From an uncultured Paracoccus sp. (GTDB taxonomy: Bacteria > Pseudomonadota > Alphaproteobacteria > Rhodobacterales > Rhodobacteraceae): a stretch of DNA of 64,000 nucleotides. The position numbers and the translations under genes are program-made. Shown here piece after piece: positions 18,353-27,861 of this stretch. The notes under the pieces are model-generated. The model saw only the letters and a program-made list of their open reading frames with translations. It was not told the DNA's origin and searched no databases. The DNA lies in NCBI RefSeq assembly GCF_947496875.1, contig NZ_CANMEH010000001.1, positions 186,001 to 250,000 on the forward strand, read 5' to 3'. Numbering within the stretch: the first letter of the stretch is position 1; each line of letters opens with the position of its first letter.

Positions 18353-19452
18353 GCGCCGCCGCCGTACCAGCCCCCCCGCTTGCCCTGATCGCCGCCGGCG
18401 GCACCGGCGGGCACATGTTCCCGGCCCAGGCGTTGGCGGAACGGCTGCTGGCCGGCGGCTGGCGGGTCACGCTGTCGACGGATGACCGCGGCGCGCGGTA
18501 TGCGGGGGGCTTTCCGGATGCGGTGACACGCCAGATCGTCCGGTCGGGGACCACCGCGCGGGGTGGCCTGGCCGGCAAGCTGGCGGCGCCGTTCAGGATT
18601 GCCGCGGGGATCGGCCGGGCGCTGTCCGACCTGCGTCGTGACCGGCCCGCCGCCGTCGTGGGCTTTGGCGGCTACCCGACCATTCCGGCGATGGTCGCGG
18701 CGCTGGCATTGCGCATCCCGCGGATGATCCACGAACAGAATGGCGTCATGGGGCGGGTCAACCGCCTGTTCGCGGGCCGGGTTCAGCGGGTGGCCTGCGG
18801 GACCTGGCCGACCGACCTGCCGCACGGGGTGCAGGGCGTCCATGTCGGCAACCCGGTGCGGGATGCGGTGCTGCAGCGCGCCGCCAGCCCCTATGTCGCT
18901 CCGGACGACAGTGCTCTTACCCTGCTTGTCATCGGTGGCAGCCAGGGCGCGCGGGTGCTGTCCGACACCGTGCCCGCCGCAGTCGCGGCGCTGCCCGACG
19001 AGTTGCGCGCGCGCCTGCGGGTCAGCCATCAGGCACGGACCGAGGATGCCGACAGGGTACAGCGGGCCTATCAGGCCGCCGGCGTCAGCGCCGACGTGCA
19101 GCCGTTCTTTGCCGACCTGCCCGACCGGCTCGCCGCATGCCAGCTGGTCGTCAGCCGCGCCGGGGCGTCGTCGATCGCCGACATCACCGTGATCGGGCGG
19201 CCCGCCATCCTGATCCCCTACGCCGCGGCCACGGGCGATCACCAATCCGCCAACGCCCGCGCCCTAGCGGATGCCGGGGCGGCGGTCGTGCTGCCGGAAT
19301 CGGTGCTTGACGCGGCCAGCCTGGCAAGGGATCTGAACGCCATTCTGGCGGACCCCGATCGCGCCCGGCGCATGGCCGCGGCCTCGCTTTCCCTCGGTCG
19401 CCCCGATGCGGCCGCCCGCCTTTTCGATCTTGTGACGGAATTTTCAGCATGA
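18349..19452 (+). CDS. murG: UDP-GlcNAc:lipid I N-acetylglucosaminyltransferase MurG
   Basis: A 367-residue GT-B glycosyltransferase. The N-terminal glycine loop is [12 protein letters not shown] (G17-H22), followed by [23 protein letters not shown] and the second loop [18 protein letters not shown] lies in the UDP-GlcNAc site. It converts lipid I to lipid II on the inner face of the membrane. It overlaps ftsW and murC by four bases each. Confidence 0.97.
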   Translation: MSAAAVPAPPLALIAAGGTGGHMFPAQALAERLLAGGWRVTLSTDDRGARYAGGFPDAVTRQIVRSGTTARGGLAGKLAAPFRIAAGIGRALSDLRRDRPAAVVGFGGYPTIPAMVAALALRIPRMIHEQNGVMGRVNRLFAGRVQRVACGTWPTDLPHGVQGVHVGNPVRDAVLQRAASPYVAPDDSALTLLVIGGSQGARVLSDTVPAAVAALPDELRARLRVSHQARTEDADRVQRAYQAAGVSADVQPFFADLPDRLAACQLVVSRAGASSIADITVIGRPAILIPYAAATGDHQSANARALADAGAAVVLPESVLDAASLARDLNAILADPDRARRMAAASLSLGRPDAAARLFDLVTEFSA

Positions 19453-20873
19453 ACGCAGCGACCAAGCTTCCCGGTGAACTCGGCCCCATCCATTTCGTGG
19501 GCATCGGCGGGATCGGCATGTCCGGGATCGCCGAGGTGCTGATGACGCTGGGCTATGACGTGCAGGGATCGGACGCGAAGACGTCGAAGATCACCGACCG
19601 GCTGGTCCGGCTGGGCGCCCGCGTGTTCGAGGGCCAGCGCGCCGAGAATATCGGCGAGGCCGGCGTGGTGGTCATCTCGACCGCCATCCGGAAGGACAAC
19701 CCCGAACTGCAGGAGGCGCGGCGCCGCGGGCTGCCGGTCGTGCGCCGGGCCGAGATGCTGGCCGAACTGATGCGGCTGAAATCCAACGTTGCCATCGCGG
19801 GGACCCACGGCAAGACCACGACCACGACGATGGTAGCGACGCTGCTGGACGCCGGCGGGTTCGACCCCACGGTCATCAACGGCGGGGTGATCCACGCCTA
19901 CGGGTCGAACGCCCGCGCCGGGGCCGGCGAATGGATGGTGGTCGAGGCCGACGAAAGCGACGGCAGCTTCAACCGCCTGCCGGCGACCATCGCCGTCATC
20001 ACCAACATCGACCCTGAACACATGGATCACTGGGGCAGCTTCGACCGGCTGCGCCAGGGCTTTCTGGATTTCGCCTCCAACATCCCGTTCTACGGCCTGG
20101 CGGTCTGCTGCACCGACGATCCCGAGGTGCAGGCGCTGGTCGGCAAGCTGACCGACCGCCGGGTCGTGACCTTCGGCTTCAATGCCCAGGCGGACGTGCG
20201 GGCGGTCAACCTGCGGTATGAGAACGGCGTCGCGCTGTTCGACGTGGCGCTGCAGGGCGAGCGCGACGACGACGGTGCCTTCCCGGTGATCGAGGGCTGC
20301 ACCCTGCCCATGCCGGGCGACCACAACGTGTCGAATGCCCTGTCCGCCGTCGCCGTGGCGCGGCACCTGGGAATGCGGCAGGCCGAGATCCGCACCGCCC
20401 TGGCCCGGTTCGGCGGGGTCAGCCGGCGCTTTACCAAGGTCGGCGAAATCGACGGCGTGACCATCATCGACGATTACGGCCACCACCCGGTCGAGATCGC
20501 CGCGGTCCTGAAGGCCGCCCGCCAATCCACTGCCGGGCGGGTGATCGCGGTGCACCAGCCGCACCGCTATTCGCGGCTGTCGAGCCTGTTCGAGGATTTC
20601 TGCACCTGCTTCAACGAAGCCGACGTGGTCGCCATCGCCGACGTCTATGCCGCAGGCGAGGAACCGATCGCCGGCGCCAGCCGGGACGATCTGGTGCAGG
20701 GTCTGATCGCCCACGGGCATCGCCATGCCCGCGCCGTGATCGACGAATCCGATCTGGTCCGGCTGGTGCGCGAACAGGCGCGTCCGGGCGACATGGTGGT
20801 CTGTCTGGGCGCCGGCACGATCTCGGCCTGGGCGAATGCGCTGCCCGAGCGGCTGCAGGCGCGGGCCGCGTGA
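19449..20873 (+). CDS. murC: UDP-MurNAc:L-alanine ligase MurC
   Basis: A 474-residue Mur ligase starting after [13 protein letters not shown] (nucleotide-binding loop), with ATP loop GTHGKTTTT (K122), EADESDGSF and the C-terminal [10 protein letters not shown] and QPHRYSR motifs. It adds L-alanine to UDP-MurNAc, the first peptide step. Its stop is shared with the start of the next small gene (GTGATG). Confidence 0.97.
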   Translation: MNAATKLPGELGPIHFVGIGGIGMSGIAEVLMTLGYDVQGSDAKTSKITDRLVRLGARVFEGQRAENIGEAGVVVISTAIRKDNPELQEARRRGLPVVRRAEMLAELMRLKSNVAIAGTHGKTTTTTMVATLLDAGGFDPTVINGGVIHAYGSNARAGAGEWMVVEADESDGSFNRLPATIAVITNIDPEHMDHWGSFDRLRQGFLDFASNIPFYGLAVCCTDDPEVQALVGKLTDRRVVTFGFNAQADVRAVNLRYENGVALFDVALQGERDDDGAFPVIEGCTLPMPGDHNVSNALSAVAVARHLGMRQAEIRTALARFGGVSRRFTKVGEIDGVTIIDDYGHHPVEIAAVLKAARQSTAGRVIAVHQPHRYSRLSSLFEDFCTCFNEADVVAIADVYAAGEEPIAGASRDDLVQGLIAHGHRHARAVIDESDLVRLVREQARPGDMVVCLGAGTISAWANALPERLQARAA

Positions 20874-21220
20874 TGGGCGCGGCAGCCCTTGTCGCCGTGG
20901 TTGCGGCCGGGCTGTGGCTGGGCGCCGCGGCAGTGTCCGCCCATTTGCCGCCTCGGCCTCGAGGCTGGGCCGCGTGGGCGCTGGTGCTGACCGGGGTGCC
21001 GCTGCTGGGATGTCTGACGCTCTATTGGGGACCCACGGCGGGGCTGGCCCTGTTCGGTGCCGGGATCCTGCTGCTGATCCGGCTGTCGCCCCGGGCGCGG
21101 CCGGTCCGGAGGCAGCAAGCGGGACGCATGGCGGCCCCACGCTCGTCGGCACCGCTGACCTCGCCGCTGTCCGGACCCTTCGCGGCCGCAGGTGACCCCG
21201 GCAACGGGCAGATGCCGTGA
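20873..21220 (+). CDS. Small membrane protein between murC and murB (DUF2484-like)
   Basis: A 115-residue protein with three hydrophobic stretches in its first 75 residues (GAAALVAVVAAGLWLGAAA, WAALVLTGVPLLG and GLALFGAGILLLIRL), then a basic Pro/Ser-rich tail. Rhodobacterales typically carry a small DUF2484 membrane protein at this point of the dcw cluster. Length and position fit, though the tail here is longer than I expect. ATG 20873 overlaps the murC TGA; GTG 20870 is an alternative. Function unknown. Confidence 0.7.
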   Translation: MGAAALVAVVAAGLWLGAAAVSAHLPPRPRGWAAWALVLTGVPLLGCLTLYWGPTAGLALFGAGILLLIRLSPRARPVRRQQAGRMAAPRSSAPLTSPLSGPFAAAGDPGNGQMP

Positions 21221-21498
21221 TCGCCTCCTGGGCCTTGCCCGCGGCACTGGCCGGGACGCTGCCAGGATTGCTCGCCTGGCTGCTTGCGCGGCGCTACGGG
21301 TTGCGCGGCCTGCTGGGCGCGCTGGCGCTCTGCGCCGTGCTCGGCATCGTCGGCTGGAACCTGACCCGCGAGGTTCTGGCCGAGGCGGCCATGACCCGCC
21401 AGGCGGGCGCCATCTTCTATGTCGTGGTCCCCGGGGTCGTCTCGCTGATCCTGGGTGCGGTGGCCGGGTTCTGGGCGGCGCTCGATCGGCGGCCCTGA
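21217..21498 (+). CDS. Small membrane protein of unknown function in the dcw cluster
   Basis: A 93-residue protein with a GTG start overlapping the preceding stop (GTGA). It has three hydrophobic segments, about residues 4-24, 32-48 and 65-88. The coupling to the preceding gene and to murB indicates a genuine gene. I do not recognise the family. A role in membrane steps of cell-wall synthesis is only suggested by position. Confidence 0.65.
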   Translation: MIASWALPAALAGTLPGLLAWLLARRYGLRGLLGALALCAVLGIVGWNLTREVLAEAAMTRQAGAIFYVVVPGVVSLILGAVAGFWAALDRRP

Positions 21499-21593
21499 CC
21501 GGATCGCTGCTGGCGTATCCCACGCAATCCCCGGGCCACGTTGCGGGCCGTGGACGGTTGGCCTAAGGCGTGTCCCGCGCAAAGGAGCCCGCG

Positions 21594-22514
21594 ATGACCG
21601 ACCTGCCGAACCCGCGGGGGGTGCTGACCCCCAACCGCGCCCTGGCCGATCTGACGTGGCTGCGGGTGGGGGGGCCAGCCGACTGGCTGTTCCAGCCGGC
21701 CGATCGCGACGACCTGGCTGCGTTCCTGCGCGACCTGGACCCGTCCATTCCGGTCTTTCCGATGGGGGTCGGGTCGAATCTGATCGTCCGCGACGGTGGT
21801 ATCCGGGGGGTGGTGATCCGGCTGGGCCGGGGGTTCAACGAGATCCGCGTCGAGGGGGACCGGGTGATCGCCGGCGCCGCCGCGCTGGACGCGCATGTCG
21901 CGCGCAAGGCGGCCGCGGCCGGGGTCGACCTGGCGTTCCTGCGCACCATTCCCGGCAGCATCGGCGGGGCGATCCGGATGAACGCCGGCTGTTACGGCAC
22001 CTATGTCGCCGACCGCCTGACCGGGGCCGAGGTGGTGACGCGCGACGGCAGGGTGCTGACCCTGACCCCGGGCGATCTGGACCTGACCTATCGCCACAGT
22101 GCGCTGCCGGCAGACTGGGTGCTGACCGCGGCGACGTTCCGGGGACCGGCCGGTGATCCGGCCACGCTGTCGGCCCGGATGGACGAGCAACTGGCCCGCC
22201 GCGACGCCACGCAGCCCACGCGCGAACGAAGCGCCGGATCGACGTTCCGCAATCCCGCAGGATTCAGTTCCACCGGGCGGGCGGAGGATTCGCACGAGTT
22301 GAAGGCGTGGAAGCTGATCGAGGACGCGGGCCTGCGCGGGCATCGGCTGGGCGGCGCGCAAATGAGCGAGAAACATCCCAACTTCCTGATCAACACCGGG
22401 ACCGCCACTGCGGCCGAGCTGGAGGATCTGGGCGAACTGGTGCGCGCGCGGGTCCACGCAGCGACAGGGCACGGGCTGACCTGGGAGGTCATTCGGGTAG
22501 GCGACCGGGCCTGA
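21594..22514 (+). CDS. murB: UDP-N-acetylenolpyruvoylglucosamine reductase MurB
   Basis: A 306-residue FAD enzyme. [16 protein letters not shown] opens the FAD domain, [12 protein letters not shown] and [16 protein letters not shown] are flavin-binding, and AGSTFRNP holds the catalytic Ser near [10 protein letters not shown]. It reduces enolpyruvyl-UDP-GlcNAc to UDP-MurNAc. The ATG at 21594 is preceded by AAAGGAG; a GTG at 21570 would add eight residues without a ribosome site. It is the last dcw gene in view. Confidence 0.97.
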   Translation: MTDLPNPRGVLTPNRALADLTWLRVGGPADWLFQPADRDDLAAFLRDLDPSIPVFPMGVGSNLIVRDGGIRGVVIRLGRGFNEIRVEGDRVIAGAAALDAHVARKAAAAGVDLAFLRTIPGSIGGAIRMNAGCYGTYVADRLTGAEVVTRDGRVLTLTPGDLDLTYRHSALPADWVLTAATFRGPAGDPATLSARMDEQLARRDATQPTRERSAGSTFRNPAGFSSTGRAEDSHELKAWKLIEDAGLRGHRLGGAQMSEKHPNFLINTGTATAAELEDLGELVRARVHAATGHGLTWEVIRVGDRA

Positions 22515-22818
22515 TCGACACCACGCCGATCACGGGCGGGACGGGCAAGCTCTGGTGTCGTCACGCCGCGCGGGAGCGCGGCGGATTGCGGCACCGGCGG
22601 GCGGGTGGCGCCACGGCCGCTGGGGCTGAACGGGACGGCGCTGCCGGTTACGCCCGATGATATCTTCCATTTTGCGACTATGGTAGGCTGAACACCGCGC
22701 CGTGTGATGCTGTTGGCTGCGTCCGCTTGCGGATTGTGGTCATTGCCACTCCACATGCCGAAGCGCATGAAGCTAAAATGGACCGGCATCGACGCCGAAG
22801 TTGGGCCATACACCGCGC
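22515..22818. other. 304-base gap after murB with lower GC in its second half
   Basis: The first part holds a GC-rich hairpin (22564-22583) and an 8-bp inverted repeat CGACACCA/TGGTGTCG (22516-22523 and 22553-22560). Bases 22655-22800 are clearly less G+C-rich than neighbouring sequence, as is usual for promoter or acquired DNA. No gene is supported. Confidence 0.5.
22564..22583 (+). terminator. Possible terminator hairpin of the dcw cluster
   Basis: CGCCGCGC and GCGCGGCG form a perfect 8-bp stem with a GGGA loop, 50 bases after the murB stop. No T run follows, so it could be Rho-assisted or only an mRNA 3'-end stabiliser. Confidence 0.35.
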
Positions 22819-23157
22819 ATGAGTCGATCAAGGCCGGACAAGACCCCGCCAGAGTCGCCCGTCAATGCATGGGTGCGGGCGGCGATCGACTCGTGCGGCA
22901 AGAGCTATCAGGCGGTCGGCGACGAATTGACCCGCCGCGGCCTCGGTGTCTACGACCGGTCCAAGGTCCAGAAGATGACGGTGTCGCGCGGCGTTTCGGC
23001 AGAGGAAGCCGCGGCGCTCGTGCAGATCACCGAGGTTCCGCTTCCCTTCGCGCCCCCGACCTCCGCCTTTGTCGACCGCTACCAGCAGCTGTCCCCCGAG
23101 GACCGCGAGATGATCGATGCCATGGTGGTCCGCCTGCTGGCAGCAAAGCGCGGATAA
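22819..23157 (+). CDS. Hypothetical protein with XRE-like helix-turn-helix features
   Basis: A 112-residue protein. Residues 20-65 (AAIDSCGKSYQAVGDEL..., SKVQKMTVSRGVSAEEAAAL) resemble a lambda-repressor-type HTH. The C-terminus (LSPEDREMIDAMVVRLLAA) resembles the short helical end seen on many XRE regulators. I do not recognise a named family. No clear ribosome site precedes ATG 22819; TTG 22801 is a possible alternative. It stands alone between the dcw cluster and trpS, next to locally lower-GC DNA. Confidence 0.55.
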   Translation: MSRSRPDKTPPESPVNAWVRAAIDSCGKSYQAVGDELTRRGLGVYDRSKVQKMTVSRGVSAEEAAALVQITEVPLPFAPPTSAFVDRYQQLSPEDREMIDAMVVRLLAAKRG

Positions 23158-23292
23158 CTGCCAGGTTGCCCTGATCCGCGCTGCCGAGATCGCGCGGGAC
23201 GCTCAGCACTGGTCTCGGCGCGCGCCGCGACTTGGCTGATGCTGCCGCGTGAACCGCCCGGCGCGCAACGCGGCGAGCGGTGCGGCCCCCGT

Positions 23293-24309
23293 TCAGCGGC
23301 GCGGGATCATCCCCATGATCCGCCGGGTCTCGTCCACGATCGGCCGTGCGATGGCGTCGGCCTGATCGGCGCCGGCCTGCAGGAGGCGGTCCAGCTCGGC
23401 GGGATCGGCCATCAGCTCGGTCATCCGCCGGGTGATCGGCTCCAGCTGCGCGACGGCGACATCGGCCAGCGCCGGCTTGAAGACGCCGAAGCCCTGCCCC
23501 TCGAAGCGGGCGCAGACCGCGTCGGGCGGCTCGCCACTCAAGGCGGCGTAGATGTTGACCAGGTTGCGGGCCTCGGGGCGGTCCTTCAGCCCCTCGGCGC
23601 TGCCGGGCAGGGGGGCTGCGTCGGTCCGCGCCTTGCGGATCTTCTGGGCGATGCTGTCGGCATCGTCGGTCAGGTTGATGCGGCTGGCATCGGACGGGTC
23701 GGACTTGGACATCTTCTTGGTGCCGTCGCGCAGGCTCATTACCCGGGTCGCCGCCCCCTCGATTACCGGTTGCGGCAGCGGGAAGAAGTCGACGCCGTAG
23801 TCGTGGTTGAACTTGGCGGCGATGTCGCGGGTCAGTTCGACATGCTGCTTCTGATCCTCGCCCACCGGCACCTGGGTCGCGTGGTAGGCAAGGATGTCGG
23901 CGGCCATCAGCGCCGGATAGGCGTAGAGCCCGAGGCTGGCCTTTTCGGCGTTCTTGCCCGCCTTGTCCTTGAACTGCGTCATCCGGTTCATCCAGCCCAG
24001 CCGGGCCACGCACATCAGCAGCCAGCCCAGTTCCGCATGGGCGGAGACATGGGATTGCACGAACAGGACGGACCGCGCAGGGTCCACGCCGGCGGCGATG
24101 AATCCCGCCGCCAGTTCGCGGGTCTGCCGGCGCAATGCCTCGGGCTCCTGCCACACCGTCACGGCATGCAGGTCGACCAGGCAGTAGATCGTCTCGACCT
24201 TGCCCTGCTGTTCGGCGAACCGCTTCAACGCGCCCAGATAGTTGCCCAGCGTCAGCCCGCCCGAAGGCTGGATGCCGGAAAAGACGCGAGCCTGGGGTTG
24301 CGGGGTCAT
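23293..24309 (-). CDS. trpS: Tryptophanyl-tRNA synthetase
   Basis: A 338-residue class I synthetase starting [26 protein letters not shown]; the TLGN segment is the HIGH-type motif. [10 protein letters not shown] is the KMSKS loop, and [15 protein letters not shown] is a TrpRS hallmark. It charges tRNA(Trp). The ATG at 24309 fits the family length. It is divergent from the rhomboid-like gene. Confidence 0.97.
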   Translation of the reverse strand: MTPQPQARVFSGIQPSGGLTLGNYLGALKRFAEQQGKVETIYCLVDLHAVTVWQEPEALRRQTRELAAGFIAAGVDPARSVLFVQSHVSAHAELGWLLMCVARLGWMNRMTQFKDKAGKNAEKASLGLYAYPALMAADILAYHATQVPVGEDQKQHVELTRDIAAKFNHDYGVDFFPLPQPVIEGAATRVMSLRDGTKKMSKSDPSDASRINLTDDADSIAQKIRKARTDAAPLPGSAEGLKDRPEARNLVNIYAALSGEPPDAVCARFEGQGFGVFKPALADVAVAQLEPITRRMTELMADPAELDRLLQAGADQADAIARPIVDETRRIMGMIPRR

Positions 24310-24398
24310 GCCGTTGCCTGCTTGGAAAACTGGTGGGGGCGGATTACCCCTTGGCCGTACCGGGCGCAACTGCCCCTGTCCCCAGGAAGGATCAGCCC

Positions 24399-25106
24399 AT
24401 GCGCGCCGGCTATGACGAACACCCGCTGAACCCGGTGCCGCCGGTGGTCTGGCTGCTGGCGCTGCCGCTGATCGCATCCGAGGCGGTGTTCGCGCTGGGC
24501 CAGATGGGGTTCATCGGTGGCGGGCAGGGCGCGGGAGCGGTCCTTCGCCAGCTGTGGGTCGAGCGCACCGCGTTCGCGCCCGAGTTCCTGGCCCGGATCT
24601 GGACCCGGGGCACCGTGGACGGTCAGATCCACCGCCTGATCACCTATCCCTTCGTCCATTACTCGGTCACGCACGCGCTGTTCGTGGGGGTGTTCCTGCT
24701 CGCACTGGGGAACATGGTGGCCCGCGCCATCCGGCCGGTCGGCGTGGCGGTGATCTTCTTCGGCGCCAGCGTCGCCGGGGCACTGGTCTATACGATTCTG
24801 GCCGGTCTGCTGCCTACGGTCCGCTTTGGCCCGCTGGTCGGCGGCTATCCGGGGGTATACGGCCTGCTGGGCGGCTTTACCTTTCTGCTGTGGACGCGGC
24901 TGGGGCAGGAACAGGCCAATCGCCTGCGGGCGTTTGCCCTGATCGGGATGCTGCTGGTGTTCCAGTTGGTCTTCGGGCTTCTGTTCGGCAATGCCGGCTA
25001 TGCGTGGGTGGCCGAGATCACCGGCTTTGCGGCCGGGTTCGGCCTGTCCTTCCTGCTGGTGCCGGGCGGCTGGCGCCGGGTCCGGGCGCAGATCCGCCAC
25101 CGCTGA
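24399..25106 (+). CDS. Rhomboid-family membrane protein lacking catalytic residues
   Basis: A 235-residue membrane protein with the rhomboid layout: a cytosolic N-terminus, [21 protein letters not shown] around TM2, and [14 protein letters not shown] at the usual GxSG position. In active rhomboids that motif carries the nucleophile Ser; here it is Tyr (Y154). The catalytic His in the last segment (AHxxG) is replaced by Glu (E206, AEITG). It is therefore probably a pseudoprotease. AGGAAGGATCAGCCC precedes the ATG. Its stop lies 7 bases from the convergent murJ stop. Confidence 0.85.
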   Translation: MRAGYDEHPLNPVPPVVWLLALPLIASEAVFALGQMGFIGGGQGAGAVLRQLWVERTAFAPEFLARIWTRGTVDGQIHRLITYPFVHYSVTHALFVGVFLLALGNMVARAIRPVGVAVIFFGASVAGALVYTILAGLLPTVRFGPLVGGYPGVYGLLGGFTFLLWTRLGQEQANRLRAFALIGMLLVFQLVFGLLFGNAGYAWVAEITGFAAGFGLSFLLVPGGWRRVRAQIRHR

Positions 25107-25120
25107 GCCGCGGTCAGCGG
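25100..25120. terminator. Bidirectional hairpin built from two convergent stop codons
   Basis: CCGCTGA (25100-25106) pairs with TCAGCGG (25114-25120) around a 7-base loop. The TGA of the rhomboid-like gene and the TGA of murJ on the other strand lie in opposite arms. With only 7 bases between the genes this is the only available termination signal. No T run is present. Confidence 0.35.
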
Positions 25121-26658
25121 CGCCGTCGCAGCTGGGCCCGCAGGTCCGCGGGGTCGACCGCCCCGAGCGCCAGCGCCGCGGCCGCATAGACGGCCATGCC
25201 GGCCGCGACGAGGATGGCGAGCGCGCCGTAGCGCGTGCCGGCTGTCTCAAGCGCCGGTCCCAGCAGCTGCGTCAGCCCCCAGACCACGGCACCCATGATC
25301 GCCGAGGCAGCGACGATGCGCGGCAGCCGGTGTCGGAAGCGGCTGTCGAACCGCCCGGCGGGCCCGAACGCGCGACTGCCCCACCAGAGCTGCGCGGCCA
25401 TGGTCCAGCCGGCGATGGTGGTCCCCAGGGCTGCGGCCGCGAACCCGATGAAGGGTGCCAGACCGAATGCCACGGCCGCGTTCACGACCATGGCCCAGAC
25501 CGCGTAACGGAACGGGGTGCGCGTATCCTCGCGCGCGAAGAACAGCGGCTGCTGCACCTTCTGCAGGGTAAAGGCCGGCAGCCCTGCGCCATAGATCGCC
25601 AGGACCAGCGCCGTCGGCCCGATGTCCGAGGCGTCGAACGCGCCGCGCCCGAACAGCACCGAGATCAGCGGCCGGGCGGCCACGATCAGGGCGATGGCGG
25701 AGGGAATGGTCAGCAGCAGCGCGAACTCGGCGGCCCTGTTATAGGCATGCCTGCCGCCATCCGTGTCCCCGGCCTTGAGCCGGCGCGAGATGTCGGGCAG
25801 CAGCACCACCCCGATCGCGATCGCCACGACCCCCAGCGGCAGCTGGTACAGGCGGTCGGCATAGGTCAGCCAGCCGATCGCCCCTTCGTAGAACGAGCCG
25901 ACCTGCCGGCCGACCAGCAGGTTGACCTGCACCACCCCCCCGGCCAGCACCGCCGGTGCCGCGATCATCAGCAGGCGGCGCAGGTCCGGCGTCATCCGCG
26001 GCCGGCGCAGGCGCAGGGGAAAGCCCATCCGGCGGGCCGCAAGCCAGACGGTCGTGAGCTGCGCGATACCGGCAACCGGCGTGGACCAGGCCATCGTCAG
26101 CCCCATGTCCCAGCCGAACCGATCCGCCAGCAGCATCGCCGCGATCAGCACCACGTTCATCAGCACCGGCGCCGCCGCGGCCGCCACGAACCGGCCGCCC
26201 GCGTTCAGCAGCCCGGACAGCAGCGCCGTCAGCGACATGAACAGGATGTAGGGAAAGCAGATCCGCCCGTACTGCACGGCCAGCGGAAAGCGTTCGTCGC
26301 CGACGAAACCCGCGGCCATCGCCATGACCAGCCACGGCATCGCCAGGGTGGCGATGACCGACACGATCAGCACCACGGTGAACAGTCCGGCAAGCGCATC
26401 CTCGGCAAAGCGGCGGGGATCGTTGCCGGCCTCCAGCTTCTTGGCAAAGATCGGGACGAAGGCGGTGTTGAAGGCGCCTTCGGCAAAGAACCGGCGGAAC
26501 ATGTTGGGCAGGGTGAAGGCCACCAGATACGCCTCGGCCACCGGGCCGGTGCCCAGGAAGGCGGCGATCATCATGTCGCGCATGAAGCCGACCACCCGGC
26601 TGGCCAGCGTCCAGCTGCCCACGGTCAGAAAGCCACGGATCAGGCGGATCGGTTTCAT
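25114..26658 (-). CDS. murJ: Lipid II flippase MurJ (MviN)
   Basis: A 514-residue protein of the MOP superfamily with about 14 hydrophobic segments. The start MKPIRLIRGFLTVGSWTLASRVVGFMRD is the MurJ signature, with the essential Arg near residue 20, and FNTAFVPIFAKKLE follows. It moves lipid II to the periplasmic face. It lies outside the dcw cluster but in the same window. The start at 26658 matches the family. Confidence 0.96.
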   Translation of the reverse strand: MKPIRLIRGFLTVGSWTLASRVVGFMRDMMIAAFLGTGPVAEAYLVAFTLPNMFRRFFAEGAFNTAFVPIFAKKLEAGNDPRRFAEDALAGLFTVVLIVSVIATLAMPWLVMAMAAGFVGDERFPLAVQYGRICFPYILFMSLTALLSGLLNAGGRFVAAAAAPVLMNVVLIAAMLLADRFGWDMGLTMAWSTPVAGIAQLTTVWLAARRMGFPLRLRRPRMTPDLRRLLMIAAPAVLAGGVVQVNLLVGRQVGSFYEGAIGWLTYADRLYQLPLGVVAIAIGVVLLPDISRRLKAGDTDGGRHAYNRAAEFALLLTIPSAIALIVAARPLISVLFGRGAFDASDIGPTALVLAIYGAGLPAFTLQKVQQPLFFAREDTRTPFRYAVWAMVVNAAVAFGLAPFIGFAAAALGTTIAGWTMAAQLWWGSRAFGPAGRFDSRFRHRLPRIVAASAIMGAVVWGLTQLLGPALETAGTRYGALAILVAAGMAVYAAAALALGAVDPADLRAQLRRRR

Positions 26659-26820
26659 CGTTCACGGGACCTTCGGACAGCGTGCCGTGTCGTGCAGGCG
26701 GACCGGCAGGATTGCAAGTGCAGCGGCCCGGACGGGGAACGGCGCCACACCGCGTGGCCTGCATCCCACAGCTGCGCCGCAGCGGTGTTCGCGGCCGCGC
26801 GGCTCAGGCTGCGGTTCCGG

Positions 26821-27780
26821 TCAACCCTCGCGGCACAGTTCGGCCAGGATCGGCAGGTGGTCGCTGCCGAACGCGGGCAGGCGATCGAAACGGCCGACCG
26901 TCCAGTCCGGCGACGGTAGAACGTAGTCCAGCGGCCAGCGGCGCCACCAGCTGCGGGCCGAATAGGTGGCGGTATAGCCGAACGCCCGGCGCGGATCGCG
27001 CCAGCCCGCCACGTCGGCGGCCGCGCGGATCGTGGTTTCCCAGGGCGTCGCGTTCAGGTCGCCGGCCAGCACGTAGGAGGGCGCGGCAGCCAGCGCCGTT
27101 GCCGTGGCAAGGATCTGGGCGTCGCGTGACCGGGCGCTTTGACCGGGGTGCGGGGGGCGGGGGTGCAGCCCCTGGAAGACGACGGTCCTGCCGGAGGGGA
27201 GCGGGATCTGCGCGTGGATCGATGGCGTCGTGACATCCGCCGGATAGATCACCTGCGCGTCCACCAGCGGCAGGCGCGACATCAGCATGATTCCATAATA
27301 GTCGCCGTCCGGCTCGGCGATCACGTGGGGCAGGCGGGTTTGCAGCGGCTCCAGCGCCCTCGACCAGTCGTCGTTGGTTTCCAGCGCCAGGAACAGGTCG
27401 GGATCGGCCGCCGTGACGATGTCGACCAGCCGCCGGTCCGGATCGTTCGTCATGCGGACATTCGCCACGAGGACGCTGAGCCGGTCGGATCCGGCGGGGC
27501 AACTGGCGGCCTCCCTGCTGCCGGTGATCCAGGGCCACAGGGTCACGCCGTGGGACAGGCCGGCCAATGCCACCGCAACGGCGCCCCAGCGCAGCCACCC
27601 TCCGTTGCGGCCCAGCAGCGCCGCGGCAAGGGCGACGGGGATCGACAGGATCAGGAACTGAAGCCGGGGAAAATCGGCCATGCGGACGAACCATCGGTCG
27701 GTCGGCACGAGCGGCAGGAGGGCGACCAGCACGAGCCCGGCCACGAGCAGCCAGAGGAATGTCCGCGCCAGTCTCGTCAT
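26821..27780 (-). CDS. Membrane-anchored endonuclease/exonuclease/phosphatase-fold protein
   Basis: A 319-residue protein with three N-terminal hydrophobic segments (about 5-25, 40-60 and 66-83) and a periplasmic EEP domain. The fold motifs are visible: VLVANVRM, the metal Glu in LALETNDDW, YYGIMLMSRLPL, the Asn/Asp in LAGDLNATPWE, and the terminal SDHLPI. The substrate could be nucleic acid, phosphoinositide-like or another phosphodiester. It is on the same strand as glnD, whose reading frame ends upstream of it at 27862. Confidence 0.85.
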   Translation of the reverse strand: MTRLARTFLWLLVAGLVLVALLPLVPTDRWFVRMADFPRLQFLILSIPVALAAALLGRNGGWLRWGAVAVALAGLSHGVTLWPWITGSREAASCPAGSDRLSVLVANVRMTNDPDRRLVDIVTAADPDLFLALETNDDWSRALEPLQTRLPHVIAEPDGDYYGIMLMSRLPLVDAQVIYPADVTTPSIHAQIPLPSGRTVVFQGLHPRPPHPGQSARSRDAQILATATALAAAPSYVLAGDLNATPWETTIRAAADVAGWRDPRRAFGYTATYSARSWWRRWPLDYVLPSPDWTVGRFDRLPAFGSDHLPILAELCREG

Positions 27781-27861
27781 GCAATCTGTCCTGCTGGGTC
27801 CGGGACGGCCGCGATGCCGGATCGGGCATGGTTGGGGTCGGTCCGGGGAACAAGCGGCCGC

